A DNA stretch of 23,088 nucleotides from an uncultured Robinsoniella sp. (lineage in GTDB: Bacteria; Bacillota; Clostridia; Lachnospirales; Lachnospiraceae): the NCBI GenBank assembly GCA_900539655.1, contig UQCR01000106.1, positions 1 to 23,088 on the forward strand, in the 5' to 3' direction. The notes beneath the pieces were generated by a model. That model was not told the DNA's origin. It made no database searches and saw nothing but the letters and a program-made list of their open reading frames with translations. Position 1 is the first letter of the stretch. Each line of letters opens with the position of its first letter. This document shows positions 1 to 7,426 of the stretch, one piece after another. Both the position numbers and the translations under genes were made by a program.

Positions 1-2
1 AA

Positions 3-80
3 GCGGAGAGTGTAAATAATGGCAAGCCGGGAAATAGGAAAGCAGAGAGTGTTAATAAAGGAAAGGGTGTAAGAACGGCG
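3..80 (+). repeat. 13-residue tandem repeat in the RlmD tail
   Basis: Two consecutive 39-bp units starting at bases 3 and 42 encode AESVNNGKPGNRK and AESVNKGKGVRTA. The first eight residues match at seven positions. The window cuts into this array, so more copies may lie upstream. A second weak internal repeat (ENKNPRAVAGNR / ENKNSGATQGKK, period 12 residues) lies near bases 210-280. Confidence 0.6.
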
Positions 81-1451
81 GCAGAGAAGGAAGTAATGAA
101 GGGGAGCAAGGGATCCGGGGTAAAGAGAGAAGAATGGAATAACAAAAAGACGAAAGCCAGACAGGATGGAGATCGCAGAGAAGATAGAAAACAGGGATCT
201 GCGTGGGAAAATAAAAATCCCAGAGCAGTGGCAGGTAATAGAGAAAATAAAAATTCCGGCGCAACACAGGGAAAGAAACAAGGTGGTATTAAAAAGGTAA
301 ACGGTGTAGAGGTTTGTCCTGTATCTAAGAAATGCGGAGGTTGTCAGTATCAGGGAATCCCATACCAGGAACAATTAAAATTAAAAGAAAAAGAAATTCG
401 GAAGTGGATCGGAAAGTTCTGTAAAGTAAATGCTGTGATTGGAATGGACAATCCATACCATTATCGGAATAAGGTTCACGCAGTATTTGACAGGGATAAA
501 AGAGGGAATCCCATCTGCGGTGTTTACCAGGCGGGAACGCATAATGTTGTGCCAATAGAATCATGCATGATCGAAGACCAGAAAGCAGATGAGATCATTC
601 AGAGTATCCGGGGGCTTTTAAAATCATTCAAAATCAGAACATACGACGAAGATACGGGATATGGACTCTTGCGCCATGTTCTTGTAAAACGTGGATTTAC
701 GACAAACGAAATCATGGTCGTACTGGTGACCGCTTCCCCGGTATTCCCTTCCAAAAACAATTTTGTGGGTGCGATTCGGAAAATTCATCCGGAGATTACG
801 ACCATTATCCAGAATGTAAATGCCAGAGGTACCAGTATGGTACTTGGGGATAAGGAAAAAACATTATTTGGCAAAGGATACATCGAGGATGTACTCTGCG
901 GCTGCACATTCCGAATTTCTTCGAAATCCTTCTATCAGGTAAATCCGGTGCAGACGGAAGTTCTGTACAAAAAAGCCATCGATGCAGCAGGACTCACCGG
1001 AAATGAACTGGTAATTGATGCATATTGCGGCATTGGAACCATCGGTTTAATTGCTAGTAAAAAAGCAAAGCAGGTAATAGGTGTGGAGCTTAACAAAGAT
1101 GCTGTCCGAGACGCAGTAACCAACGCCAAGCGTAATGAGATAGAAAATGTAAGATTTTATTGTGCTGATGCAGGAGATTTCATGGCGGATATGGCTGCAA
1201 AGGGCGAAAAAGCTGACGTAGTATTTATGGATCCGCCCAGAAGTGGAAGCACAGAGCAATTTATAGATTCCATGGTGCAGATGGGGCCTGAAAAAGTGGT
1301 CTATGTTTCCTGTAATCCGGAGACATTAGGCAGGGATTTAGAGTATTTGACGAAGAAAGGGTATGGATGTAAGGGTAGTTGGGGCGTGGATATGTTTGCA
1401 TGGACGGGGCATGTGGAGACAGTAGTATTGATGTCAAGGGTAAAAAAATAA
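3..1451 (+). CDS. rlmD: 23S rRNA (uracil-C5)-methyltransferase, RlmD/RlmCD type, 5' end outside window
   Basis: SAM-dependent enzyme that methylates C5 of a uridine in 23S rRNA. From the ATG at 96 the protein would be 451 residues. The iron-sulfur cysteines are CPVSKKCGGC (about residues 74-83) plus a later Cys in PIESCMIED. The SAM-binding motif is DAYCGIGTIGL, followed by DPPRSG, the catalytic Cys in YVSCNP and the C-terminal catalytic Glu in GHVET. The N-terminal TRAM domain of E. coli RlmD is absent; a Lys/Asn/Gly/Arg-rich low-complexity tail precedes the cysteine cluster. The reading frame has no stop from base 3 to 96 and encodes the same kind of tail, so ATG 96 (weak AAGGA upstream) may be internal and the gene probably starts outside the window. 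Family assignment is firm; the exact uridine target (one site or two, as in RlmCD) cannot be told. Confidence 0.93.
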   Translation, partial: AESVNNGKPGNRKAESVNKGKGVRTAAEKEVMKGSKGSGVKREEWNNKKTKARQDGDRREDRKQGSAWENKNPRAVAGNRENKNSGATQGKKQGGIKKVNGVEVCPVSKKCGGCQYQGIPYQEQLKLKEKEIRKWIGKFCKVNAVIGMDNPYHYRNKVHAVFDRDKRGNPICGVYQAGTHNVVPIESCMIEDQKADEIIQSIRGLLKSFKIRTYDEDTGYGLLRHVLVKRGFTTNEIMVVLVTASPVFPSKNNFVGAIRKIHPEITTIIQNVNARGTSMVLGDKEKTLFGKGYIEDVLCGCTFRISSKSFYQVNPVQTEVLYKKAIDAAGLTGNELVIDAYCGIGTIGLIASKKAKQVIGVELNKDAVRDAVTNAKRNEIENVRFYCADAGDFMADMAAKGEKADVVFMDPPRSGSTEQFIDSMVQMGPEKVVYVSCNPETLGRDLEYLTKKGYGCKGSWGVDMFAWTGHVETVVLMSRVKK

Positions 1452-1715
1452 AAGCCGAGAATGGCTTGTAATAGAGAGATTACCGTGATTTGAGGCTTGA
1501 AAAATATTTTGGCGCGAAATGCCGTTTAGCTTATCTGGAAACATATCTACGCCTTTTATCTATGGGGTTGAGTTGACAGGATGAAAACGGGTAGGGTTGC
1601 GGAGATAGGATTGTTATTGTGCATAGGCCCCGTTGATAATATGATTGAAATAGGATAATTATCATTTGAAGAAAACTGTCAATTGATGATTAGGCAATGA
1701 TGGGAGGGAATATAA
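1452..1715. other. Gene-free stretch between rlmD and the recombinase remnant
   Basis: I see no convincing gene in this 264-bp stretch. A short inverted repeat (AAGCC/GGCTT) sits a few bases after the rlmD stop but lacks a T run, so it is a poor terminator candidate. Position suggests that the boundary between host DNA and an inserted element lies here. No direct repeat of the rlmD 3' end was found further right in the window. Confidence 0.4.
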
Positions 1716-2372
1716 ATGCAGGAAAATTCAAAAATACATTTCATACCTCCGATGTCAAAACGAGAAAAGCGTGTTGACATATATAGCCGTGTCAGCACAA
1801 ATTGTGCAGAACAATTACAAAGCTTGACAGTTTAAGTATTACATTTGACGAGAATTATAGCTGCCACACCTCAATGGCTTTTGTCAGATGTTTATATGGA
1901 TATCGCAACGAGTAAAATTGGTTCTTCGCGCAAGGAATTCAATCGCATGATTGATGACTGCAATAATAAGAAGTTGGATATAGTCATAACGAAGAGCATT
2001 AGCAGATTCGGAAGAGACACCGTTGAGATTTTAGATGATGTAAAGCTGTATCTTAGTGGGCAGAGCGTTTTAGGCATCATCAGAGAATTGGAGAGAAGAA
2101 AAATTTCATCACCAACCAGAAAAGAGAAATGGTGTAAAAGAACAATTGATGTCATGTTGAGCAATGAAAAATATAGCGGTGATGTTCGTCTTCTGAAATC
2201 CAGGGAGAGTGAAACTCAGTATTTGTCATCAGATAATAATCCGGAAATTGTATCAAAGGAAACTTTTGGGGCAGTGCAGATTGAGAAGGCGAAGCGGAGT
2301 AATGTTTCTGACGGGAAAAATGAAAAACAGCGCAAAGATAGGAAATATAGTTCGAAAAGAGAAAAAGATTAA
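1716..2372 (+). pseudogene. Serine site-specific recombinase pseudogene (in-frame stop and internal deletion)
   Basis: The frame starts at ATG 1716 after a GGGAGG site and gives a resolvase N terminus with VDIYSRVST, where the Ser of RVS is the expected nucleophile. A TAA at 1833-1835 stops it after 39 codons. The same frame continues directly with VLHLTRIIAATPQW, then DIVITKSISRFGRDTVEILD. The stop probably replaces a Gln codon (CAA to TAA), since homologues usually read SLxAQV here. After EILDD the sequence jumps to VKLYLSGQSVLGIIRELE of the downstream recombinase domain. Roughly 90-100 residues that normally follow SRFxRxT are missing, which removes the rest of the catalytic domain. The C terminus (zinc-ribbon-less, Lys-rich, KYSSKR) looks natural for the short recombinases found as two- or three-gene sets in clostridial elements. 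The product cannot be functional. Confidence 0.88.
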
Positions 2373-2394
2373 TATTCAGACATGGAGGTTTAAT

Positions 2395-3198
2395 ATGAAT
2401 GTTTTTTCAATAGGAAATGGAGAAAAAGGAATTGAACTCACAACAGATAATTTTGTGGAAAAGACACGAAAGAGTTTTCCATTTTATCAAGATCCTAAAA
2501 AGTATAAAAAACCATATTTTGCGATATGCCCAGAATGTAATAATCCTATACAAATAATAAATTTATATGGAGCAAAATACGAAGAAGAGAATACTGGGAA
2601 AGTGGCAATCCATGGAAGGCATTTTCCACACAATGTGAAAGGGCTTCCTGATTATAATAAAGATAAATATGACAATTGCCCATTGCATAATCCTATAGCT
2701 TTTCATATAGTGGAAATTCGAAATGATACTACATATAATGAGGAAATATTGGAAATTGTCAAGGAAAACAAAAACGCAATAGCTAGAGATATAAGAGAAA
2801 TTACAGGTATTTTATTAAAAAATGAAAAAACGTTTAAAATTATCGATGATTACATTACAGCAAATGATTATTGTTATACACACACTAATAAGTATAATAT
2901 CCCTTATAGTATTTTATATACAAGGGAAGCACCAAGTTTATTTGGACAAAGAATTGCTGAAACACCTTTAGGTATGAGAATAAGAGACGCTATTGCAACT
3001 GAAAGCCAGCTTTTTCAAATTAATGAGGGACGTATCGTAAAAAAAGGCGATGAGTTTGCCAATATTATTCTTCGTATAAGTAATCATAGAGTGAGAGATA
3101 AAAAACAATATATGACAATGATAATAGAGGAAGAACATAAACCGAATGTGTCAATTATATTTCAAGAAGATATTGAATTGAAACAATGTGCTTATTAG
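2395..3198 (+). CDS. Uncharacterised protein with paired cysteines, in mobile-element context
   Basis: 267 residues starting at ATG 2395, which has a clear GGAGG eight bases upstream. The frame is open further left to 2209, but that part overlaps the recombinase remnant and is not protein-like. I do not recognise a family. Visible features are AICPECNNPIQIINLYG (a CxxC pair), then HGRHFPHNVKGL and DNCPLHNP, so Cys and His residues could form one zinc site in the first 110 residues. The rest is mixed alpha/beta and charged, with no signal peptide or membrane segment. Codon use is strongly AT-biased compared with rlmD and the downstream helicase, consistent with acquired DNA. It follows the recombinase remnant by 22 bp and precedes a KilA-N gene, so it is probably element cargo. 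Real gene: fairly sure; function: unknown. Confidence 0.72.
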   Translation: MNVFSIGNGEKGIELTTDNFVEKTRKSFPFYQDPKKYKKPYFAICPECNNPIQIINLYGAKYEEENTGKVAIHGRHFPHNVKGLPDYNKDKYDNCPLHNPIAFHIVEIRNDTTYNEEILEIVKENKNAIARDIREITGILLKNEKTFKIIDDYITANDYCYTHTNKYNIPYSILYTREAPSLFGQRIAETPLGMRIRDAIATESQLFQINEGRIVKKGDEFANIILRISNHRVRDKKQYMTMIIEEEHKPNVSIIFQEDIELKQCAY

Positions 3199-3268
3199 TT
3201 CCTAAATTGTGCAGTGTTCAATTTGCAGAATAATAAAGTAGATAAACTAATAGGAAGAAGGTACATTT

Positions 3269-4123
3269 ATGCCTAAAAAACCAATAAAAGAAACAATTCA
3301 TGCAAAGGGAATTGATATTGGAATTTACACAAATGATTTTCAAAACGAATTCATTTCACTGACAGACATAGCGAAGTATAGAAGCGATGATCCGAATGCG
3401 ACTATTTGCAATTGGATGCGAAACAGAGATACTTTGGAGTTCTTGGGTTTATGGGAAAGTCTTCACAATCCGGATTTTAAACCCCTCGAATTCGAGGGGT
3501 TTAGAAGTCAAGCAGGACTTAATGCTTTTACAATGTCCCCATCTAAGTGGATAAACAATGTTTCAGCAATAGGAATCGTATCAAAAGCCGGACGTTATGG
3601 CGGAACATATGCACATTCAGATATCGCTTTTGAATTTGCATCATGGATATCGGCTGAGTTTAAGTTATATATTATTAAGGATTACCAGAGAATTAAAACA
3701 GATGAAAATAGTAGATTGTCATTAAACTGGAATCTTAATAGGGAAATATCAAAATTAAATTATCGTATTCATACAGATGCCATTAAGGAGAATCTTATTC
3801 CGCCGGAATTAACAAAAGAGCAGATTGCTTATACATATGCTAACGAAGCGGATATGTTGAATGTTGCTTTGTTTGGAATAACTGCAAAGCAATGGCGTGA
3901 AATGAATCCTGATAAAAAGGGAAATATGCGTGATGATGCAAATCTTAATCAGCTGCTGGTGTTGTCAAATATGGAGAGCTATAATGCTGTATTGATTGAA
4001 CAGGGAAAAACACAGTCAGAGCGATTGATATTGCTGCGTGATTTGGCAATTAAACAGTTGAAAACTATGGAATCTTTAACGATGACGGGATTAACTATAC
4101 TTACAAAAAAGGAAGATGAATAA
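3269..4123 (+). CDS. KilA-N domain-containing protein
   Basis: 284 residues, with a GGAAGAAGG site before ATG 3269. The first ~140 residues form a KilA-N domain: EFISLTDIAKYRSDDPNATICNWMRNRDTLEFLGLWE, then SPSKWINNVSAIGI and GRYGGTYAHSDIAFEFASWISAEFKLYI, which is the typical closing segment. KilA-N is a DNA-binding domain of phage and mobile-element proteins, often antirepressors. The C-terminal part (about residues 150-284) has a helical region and ADMLNVALFGITAKQWREMNP, which commonly follows KilA-N in Firmicutes. The protein is probably a DNA-binding regulator left from a prophage or conjugative element. The coding sequence contains a perfect palindrome at codons for KPLEFEGF (separate entry). 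Full length and undamaged as far as can be seen. Confidence 0.9.
   Translation: MPKKPIKETIHAKGIDIGIYTNDFQNEFISLTDIAKYRSDDPNATICNWMRNRDTLEFLGLWESLHNPDFKPLEFEGFRSQAGLNAFTMSPSKWINNVSAIGIVSKAGRYGGTYAHSDIAFEFASWISAEFKLYIIKDYQRIKTDENSRLSLNWNLNREISKLNYRIHTDAIKENLIPPELTKEQIAYTYANEADMLNVALFGITAKQWREMNPDKKGNMRDDANLNQLLVLSNMESYNAVLIEQGKTQSERLILLRDLAIKQLKTMESLTMTGLTILTKKEDE
3478..3503. repeat. Perfect 26-bp palindrome inside the KilA-N gene
   Basis: The half-site TAAACCCCTCGAA is followed at once by its exact reverse complement, centred between 3490 and 3491 on an EcoRI-like GAATTC. In RNA the stem can extend to 3475-3506 with one G-U pair. It is translated in frame as KPLEFEGF. It could be a DNA-binding site for a dimeric protein, an mRNA hairpin, or a codon coincidence in a conserved peptide. 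Confidence 0.85.
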
Positions 4124-4176
4124 CCATGTTGTTTCAGATGTTATTAAAATAGCCTAATCAAAACACTAATTGCTGA

Positions 4177-4375
4177 GTTGATAAGATTGTTGAAAAACGC
4201 TTAAATACAGGGAATATTCGCATATCTTATAAAAGTGTAGAAAAGCCTAACAATCAAACCGAAGGATCAAGGCAGGTGAATCGTGAGGTTATCCACTATA
4301 ATCTTCAGATTATCGCTGTCGGATTTAAAGTCAACAACGGACGCGCGGTGCGTTTTCGTAAATGGTCAGGGCTAA
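4177..4375 (+). pseudogene. RhuM-family protein remnant
   Basis: From just after a stop at 4174 the frame reads VDKIVEKRLNTGNIRISYKS, then a linker, then REVIHYNLQIIAVGFKVNNGRAVRFRKW. The last part matches the hallmark of RhuM-family proteins (YNLDxIIxVGYRVxSxxxxxFRxW). There is no N-terminal domain and the similarity stops abruptly after FRKW, where RhuM proteins continue with a long C-terminal region. It is therefore a fragment of about 66 residues, and its end is joined in frame to an unrelated gene. RhuM-like proteins are frequent on mobile islands, in keeping with the KilA-N gene just upstream. This rests on motif recall, not on an alignment. Confidence 0.6.
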
Positions 4376-4728
4376 ATCGTAAAGTGACTGGGAGGATTGA
4401 TATTTTGCAGGAAAGAGGATTTACTGAAAAGGACTGGAAGCTTTTTAGAAGTAAGATAGCGAATTGGCAGGAAGTCTATATGGACAGACTCAATAAGGAA
4501 TACATAGCATTACTGAGTGGAGGCGGGAATCCGTCCTATAAATTTTGGAATCTGGAGAATCGGATAAAAAAAGATAAGAAGAAAACTGGTGTCAGAGCAG
4601 AAATGAGCAGGTCGAACCTGATTTATAATATTATTTCCCTTATGTATGAAGGTGCAATTAGTTTTGAGGATCTTGAAGAATTTAGTGATCAACTAAAAGA
4701 AACGGTAAGAGCCTTTACTGGAAAATAA
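4276..4728 (+). CDS. Conserved hypothetical protein, N terminus fused to the RhuM remnant
   Basis: From GTG 4276 the frame gives 150 residues, but the first ~33 belong to the RhuM remnant. The part that looks like a protein of its own starts near ILQERGFTEKDWKLFRSKIANWQEVYMDRLNKEY and runs to the end. TTG 4405 has GGGAGG nine bases upstream and is the likelier start, giving about 108 residues. Small Firmicute proteins with the pattern ERGFTExDWxxFRxxxxxWQExYMxxLxxEY, KFWxLExRIxxDKxxxGV and a closing DLxxFSxxLKExV are familiar to me but have no known function. It is soluble, charged and helical. The downstream acetyltransferase follows in another frame. Confidence 0.65.
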   Translation: MNREVIHYNLQIIAVGFKVNNGRAVRFRKWSGLNRKVTGRIDILQERGFTEKDWKLFRSKIANWQEVYMDRLNKEYIALLSGGGNPSYKFWNLENRIKKDKKKTGVRAEMSRSNLIYNIISLMYEGAISFEDLEEFSDQLKETVRAFTGK

Positions 4729-4795
4729 ATGAGATTTGCAAAATTTTGAATTGGAATGCAGCAGGAATAGACAAGCGGAATTGCAGGAGGCGGTT

Positions 4796-5269
4796 ATGGA
4801 TTACAAAATTAGAAGAATATTAGAGGGAGAAGATAGTCTGCTTGAAGAATTTTTATACGAAGCTATCTTTGTGCCAGAGGCAATGCCTGCACCTCCCAAA
4901 TCAATTATCAATCAGCCGGAATTGCAGGTATATATAGCTGACTTTGGGAAGAAAAAAGACGATATGGGTTTGGTAGCGGAAGTTGATAAAAAGGCTGTCG
5001 GTGCTGTTTGGGTACGCATTATGAATGATTACGGACATATAGACAACGAAACACCGTCCTTTGCCATTTCCTTAGATAAAGATTATCGGGGATTTGGTAT
5101 TGGTACTGCTTTGATGAAAGAAATGCTTCGTATTCTGAAAGACAGAGGGTATAAACAAGCGTCACTTGCTGTACAAAAAGATAATTATGCTGTAAAAATG
5201 TATCAAAAAACAGGATTTGAAATTGTTGATGAAAACGAGGAAGAATATATCATGCTCTGTCGTTTGTGA
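4796..5269 (+). CDS. GNAT family N-acetyltransferase
   Basis: 157 residues from ATG 4796, chosen because GGAGG lies six bases upstream. The frame is open to TTG 4736 but that stretch is not conserved-looking. The GNAT fold is shown by IRRILEGEDSLLEEFLYEAIF at the start, a central strand AVGAVWVRI, motif A as ISLDKDYRGFGIGTALMKEML (acetyl-CoA pyrophosphate loop RGFGIG) and motif B as LAVQKDNYAVKMYQKTGFEIV. It transfers an acetyl group from acetyl-CoA to an unknown amine acceptor. The length is normal for the family and all motifs are intact. It lies in the accessory segment between a small hypothetical and another hypothetical gene and may be cargo. The acceptor (antibiotic, amino acid, protein) cannot be predicted. 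Confidence 0.88.
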   Translation: MDYKIRRILEGEDSLLEEFLYEAIFVPEAMPAPPKSIINQPELQVYIADFGKKKDDMGLVAEVDKKAVGAVWVRIMNDYGHIDNETPSFAISLDKDYRGFGIGTALMKEMLRILKDRGYKQASLAVQKDNYAVKMYQKTGFEIVDENEEEYIMLCRL

Positions 5270-5440
5270 TAAAACAGATTTTAGCTTGCCAAGATGTTTA
5301 CGAAAATAGAACTTTTCTTGCTGTGACGAATTGAGTTGGACGGTGTGATAAGAAAAACGAACATTTTAGCAAAAGATCCGGATACTAATAAATAAGGTTT
5401 AGCTGCAAAATAAATTTAATTTTAGAGGCGGGAAAAGATA

Positions 5441-5941
5441 ATGGCAAAAGAAAAGGTTTTATTCCAGGCGTTCCTATCGGCGGTTGCACCGGAACACCAG
5501 GGGTTTGTGGTGCAACTTAATGACAAACTCATAGAACAGGGCTGTGACCTTGTAATCAAGGAAGTAAAAAATGGTTACACTGCTTCCTATCAGGTAGAGA
5601 AGAAAACAGTAATGAATTGGGTGTTTCGTAAAGCGGGTATTTTGGCACGGATTTATGGTGACAATGCCGACAAGTATGAGGATGTAATCACGTCTCTGCC
5701 TGACGATATGAAAAAGAAAATGACTGCTTCTCGTGATTGCAAGAGACTTATTGACTCTAATGCCTGCAGCCCTACTTGTGTGAAAGGTTTTGTTTATTCC
5801 TTGAATGGAGTTGCACATAAAAAATGCCGTAATGATGGAATGTTTTTTCTGCTCACTAATGAAACTGCGGAACATATTGAGGGGCTGGTCTGTGCAGAAG
5901 TAATTGTGCGTAAATCTGATTTTGAACGACAGAAAAGTTAA
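5441..5941 (+). CDS. Conserved hypothetical protein with C-terminal cysteine pattern
   Basis: 166 residues with GAGGCGGG before ATG 5441. No named domain is recognised. The N-terminal half (VLFQAFLSAVAPEHQGFVVQLNDKLIEQGC, then KKTVMNWVFRKAGILARIYGDN) looks like a small alpha/beta domain. The C-terminal half has regularly placed cysteines: CKRLIDSNACSPTCVKGF, then KKCRNDGMFFLL, which could bind a metal or be structural. Such proteins occur in clostridia as conserved hypotheticals. It is soluble, with no signal peptide. It lies 39 bp upstream of the MFS transporter start and could share its transcript. Real gene: likely; role: unknown. Confidence 0.75.
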   Translation: MAKEKVLFQAFLSAVAPEHQGFVVQLNDKLIEQGCDLVIKEVKNGYTASYQVEKKTVMNWVFRKAGILARIYGDNADKYEDVITSLPDDMKKKMTASRDCKRLIDSNACSPTCVKGFVYSLNGVAHKKCRNDGMFFLLTNETAEHIEGLVCAEVIVRKSDFERQKS

Positions 5942-5980
5942 AACTAATAAGTGAAAACCACACATAGAATGGAGAAACAA

Positions 5981-7267
5981 GTGAACATAGGACAAAAAAC
6001 AAAATCTTTGCGAAAACACCCGCTTATAGAATTATTAAAACATAACAAAGGAAATCCAAGAACGCTAATATTAATGGAACCGCTATGGGGGATTCCATAC
6101 AATTTGATTGCACCTTTTGCCACATTATATATGTACTCACAGGGAATAACGGACGTACAAATCGGACTGATTTTGTCTATAGCCATGTTTGTTCAGGTGT
6201 TTTTTTCCTTCTTTGGCGGTATTATTACAGATAAGATGGGGCGGAAATTTACTACCATAATGGGTGATTTCTTTGGCTGGACTGTTGCTTGCCTGATATG
6301 GAGCATATCGGGTAACTTCTGGCTTTTCTTAATTGCAGTCCTATTCAATAGCTTTGAGCAGATCAATCAGACCGCATGGTATTGCTTATTGATTGAAGAC
6401 GCAGAGCCAAAAGACTTATTGGGTATATATACTTGGGTAAATATAGGTGGTTTAATTGCAATCTTTTTTGCACCAATTTCTGGCTTGCTGATTAATTCAT
6501 TTACTGTGGTTCCTGTGGTCCGTGTTTTATATTTGGTTTTTGCTGTAAATATGCTGATTAAGGTAATTGTTACTTTTCGGTATTGTAAAGAAACCAGTCA
6601 AGGCAAGATTCGGATGGCGGAGACAAAAGATACCCCTGTTTTACAAATGTTATACGAATATAAGTATTTAATCCCTAAAGTGCTGAAGAATAAAGAGATT
6701 ATGAAAGTGCTTATTGTCTCCGTAATATTATATATCACGAATTTGGTCAGCACCAATTTCTTTAGTTTGTATGTAACACAAGAGTTAGGTGTAGAATCAC
6801 GCTATCTGGCTTTTTTTCCCATTTTGAACGCCGCTGTGATGTTGATATTCCTGATTGGAATTCAGCACCGATTGGAATTCGTGAAATTCCGCATACCGAT
6901 GTGGAGTGGTTTGGTATTGTACGCTGCAGCAGCGATTCTTCTGATACTGGCTCCGAGTGGTAATATAGTGTTTATTATTATTTATGTCTTTGTTGTGGCG
7001 GTGGCCGGATCCCTTGTTATGCCTCGTAAGGATGCATTGATTCAGCTAAGCATTAATCCGGAGGAGCGGGCTCGTATTAATGCTTTGATTATGTCCTTCA
7101 CGATTGCTTTTTCTTCACCATTCGGTTATTTTGCTGGGTGGTTATCAAGCATTGACCGCCGTCTGCCTTTTGTGTTTACCTTTAGTATATTTATTGTAGC
7201 AATCATTATCGTGGGCAGTATCCGTGATCCGGAATTCACAAAGAAGCATGGGGAGGCTCATGATTAA
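5981..7267 (+). CDS. MFS transporter
   Basis: About 428 residues with roughly 12 hydrophobic segments. The loop after the second segment carries the MFS signature GGIITDKMGRK, and a basic loop with MPRKDALIQLSINPEERARINAL lies late in the protein. I chose GTG 5981 because GGAG sits six bases upstream; GTG 5951 and ATG 5969 are in the same frame but have weaker ribosome sites. The N-terminal sequence up to residue ~25 is basic and cytoplasmic. The substrate is unknown. The family includes drug and metabolite exporters, and gene context (an accessory segment with an acetyltransferase) would fit an efflux role, but that is inference. A hairpin terminator follows directly. Confidence 0.88.
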   Translation: MNIGQKTKSLRKHPLIELLKHNKGNPRTLILMEPLWGIPYNLIAPFATLYMYSQGITDVQIGLILSIAMFVQVFFSFFGGIITDKMGRKFTTIMGDFFGWTVACLIWSISGNFWLFLIAVLFNSFEQINQTAWYCLLIEDAEPKDLLGIYTWVNIGGLIAIFFAPISGLLINSFTVVPVVRVLYLVFAVNMLIKVIVTFRYCKETSQGKIRMAETKDTPVLQMLYEYKYLIPKVLKNKEIMKVLIVSVILYITNLVSTNFFSLYVTQELGVESRYLAFFPILNAAVMLIFLIGIQHRLEFVKFRIPMWSGLVLYAAAAILLILAPSGNIVFIIIYVFVVAVAGSLVMPRKDALIQLSINPEERARINALIMSFTIAFSSPFGYFAGWLSSIDRRLPFVFTFSIFIVAIIIVGSIRDPEFTKKHGEAHD

Positions 7268-7284
7268 TAGGGTATGAATATAAA

Positions 7285-7331
7285 ATGGGTTTTGTCAGGT
7301 GGAAATTAACACAGGCAAAACCCATATTTTT
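7285..7331 (+). terminator. Rho-independent terminator after the MFS gene
   Basis: The arms ATGGGTTTTGTC and GGCAAAACCCAT pair over 12 bases (one G-U) around a 17-base loop, followed by A and five T. It lies 18 bp after the stop codon of the transporter. Confidence 0.75.
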
Positions 7332-7410
7332 GATCAAAAGCGAGTGGTTAAGCTAAGACCATGTACAGATTATGCCATCAAAAGTAAGTTATTATTATAG
7401 ACGGTTAATC

Positions 7411-7426
7411 TGAAATATAGTAAACT
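7411..7426 (+). promoter_or_regulatory. 16-bp intergenic motif shared with the region upstream of the EAL gene
   Basis: TGAAATATAGTAAACT occurs here, 104 bp before the helicase start, and again identically at 17484-17499 upstream of the EAL gene. It contains TATAGT, which could be a -10 element, but I see no good -35 at the right distance. Here it overlaps a small inverted repeat, TAAAC-TTA-GTTTA. Role unknown. Confidence 0.4.

Noticed and set aside
1452..1480. Terminator after rlmD
   Set aside because: The AAGCC/GGCTT stem is only five base pairs and has no T run after it.
2209..2394. Upstream extension of the gene that starts at 2395
   Set aside because: This part overlaps the recombinase remnant in another frame, is not protein-like, and the strong GGAGG site selects ATG 2395.
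5474..6186. Minus-strand ORFs of 181 and 80 residues opposite the hypothetical and MFS genes
   Set aside because: They lie antisense to better-supported genes with ribosome sites, and their composition is that of complement-strand shadows.
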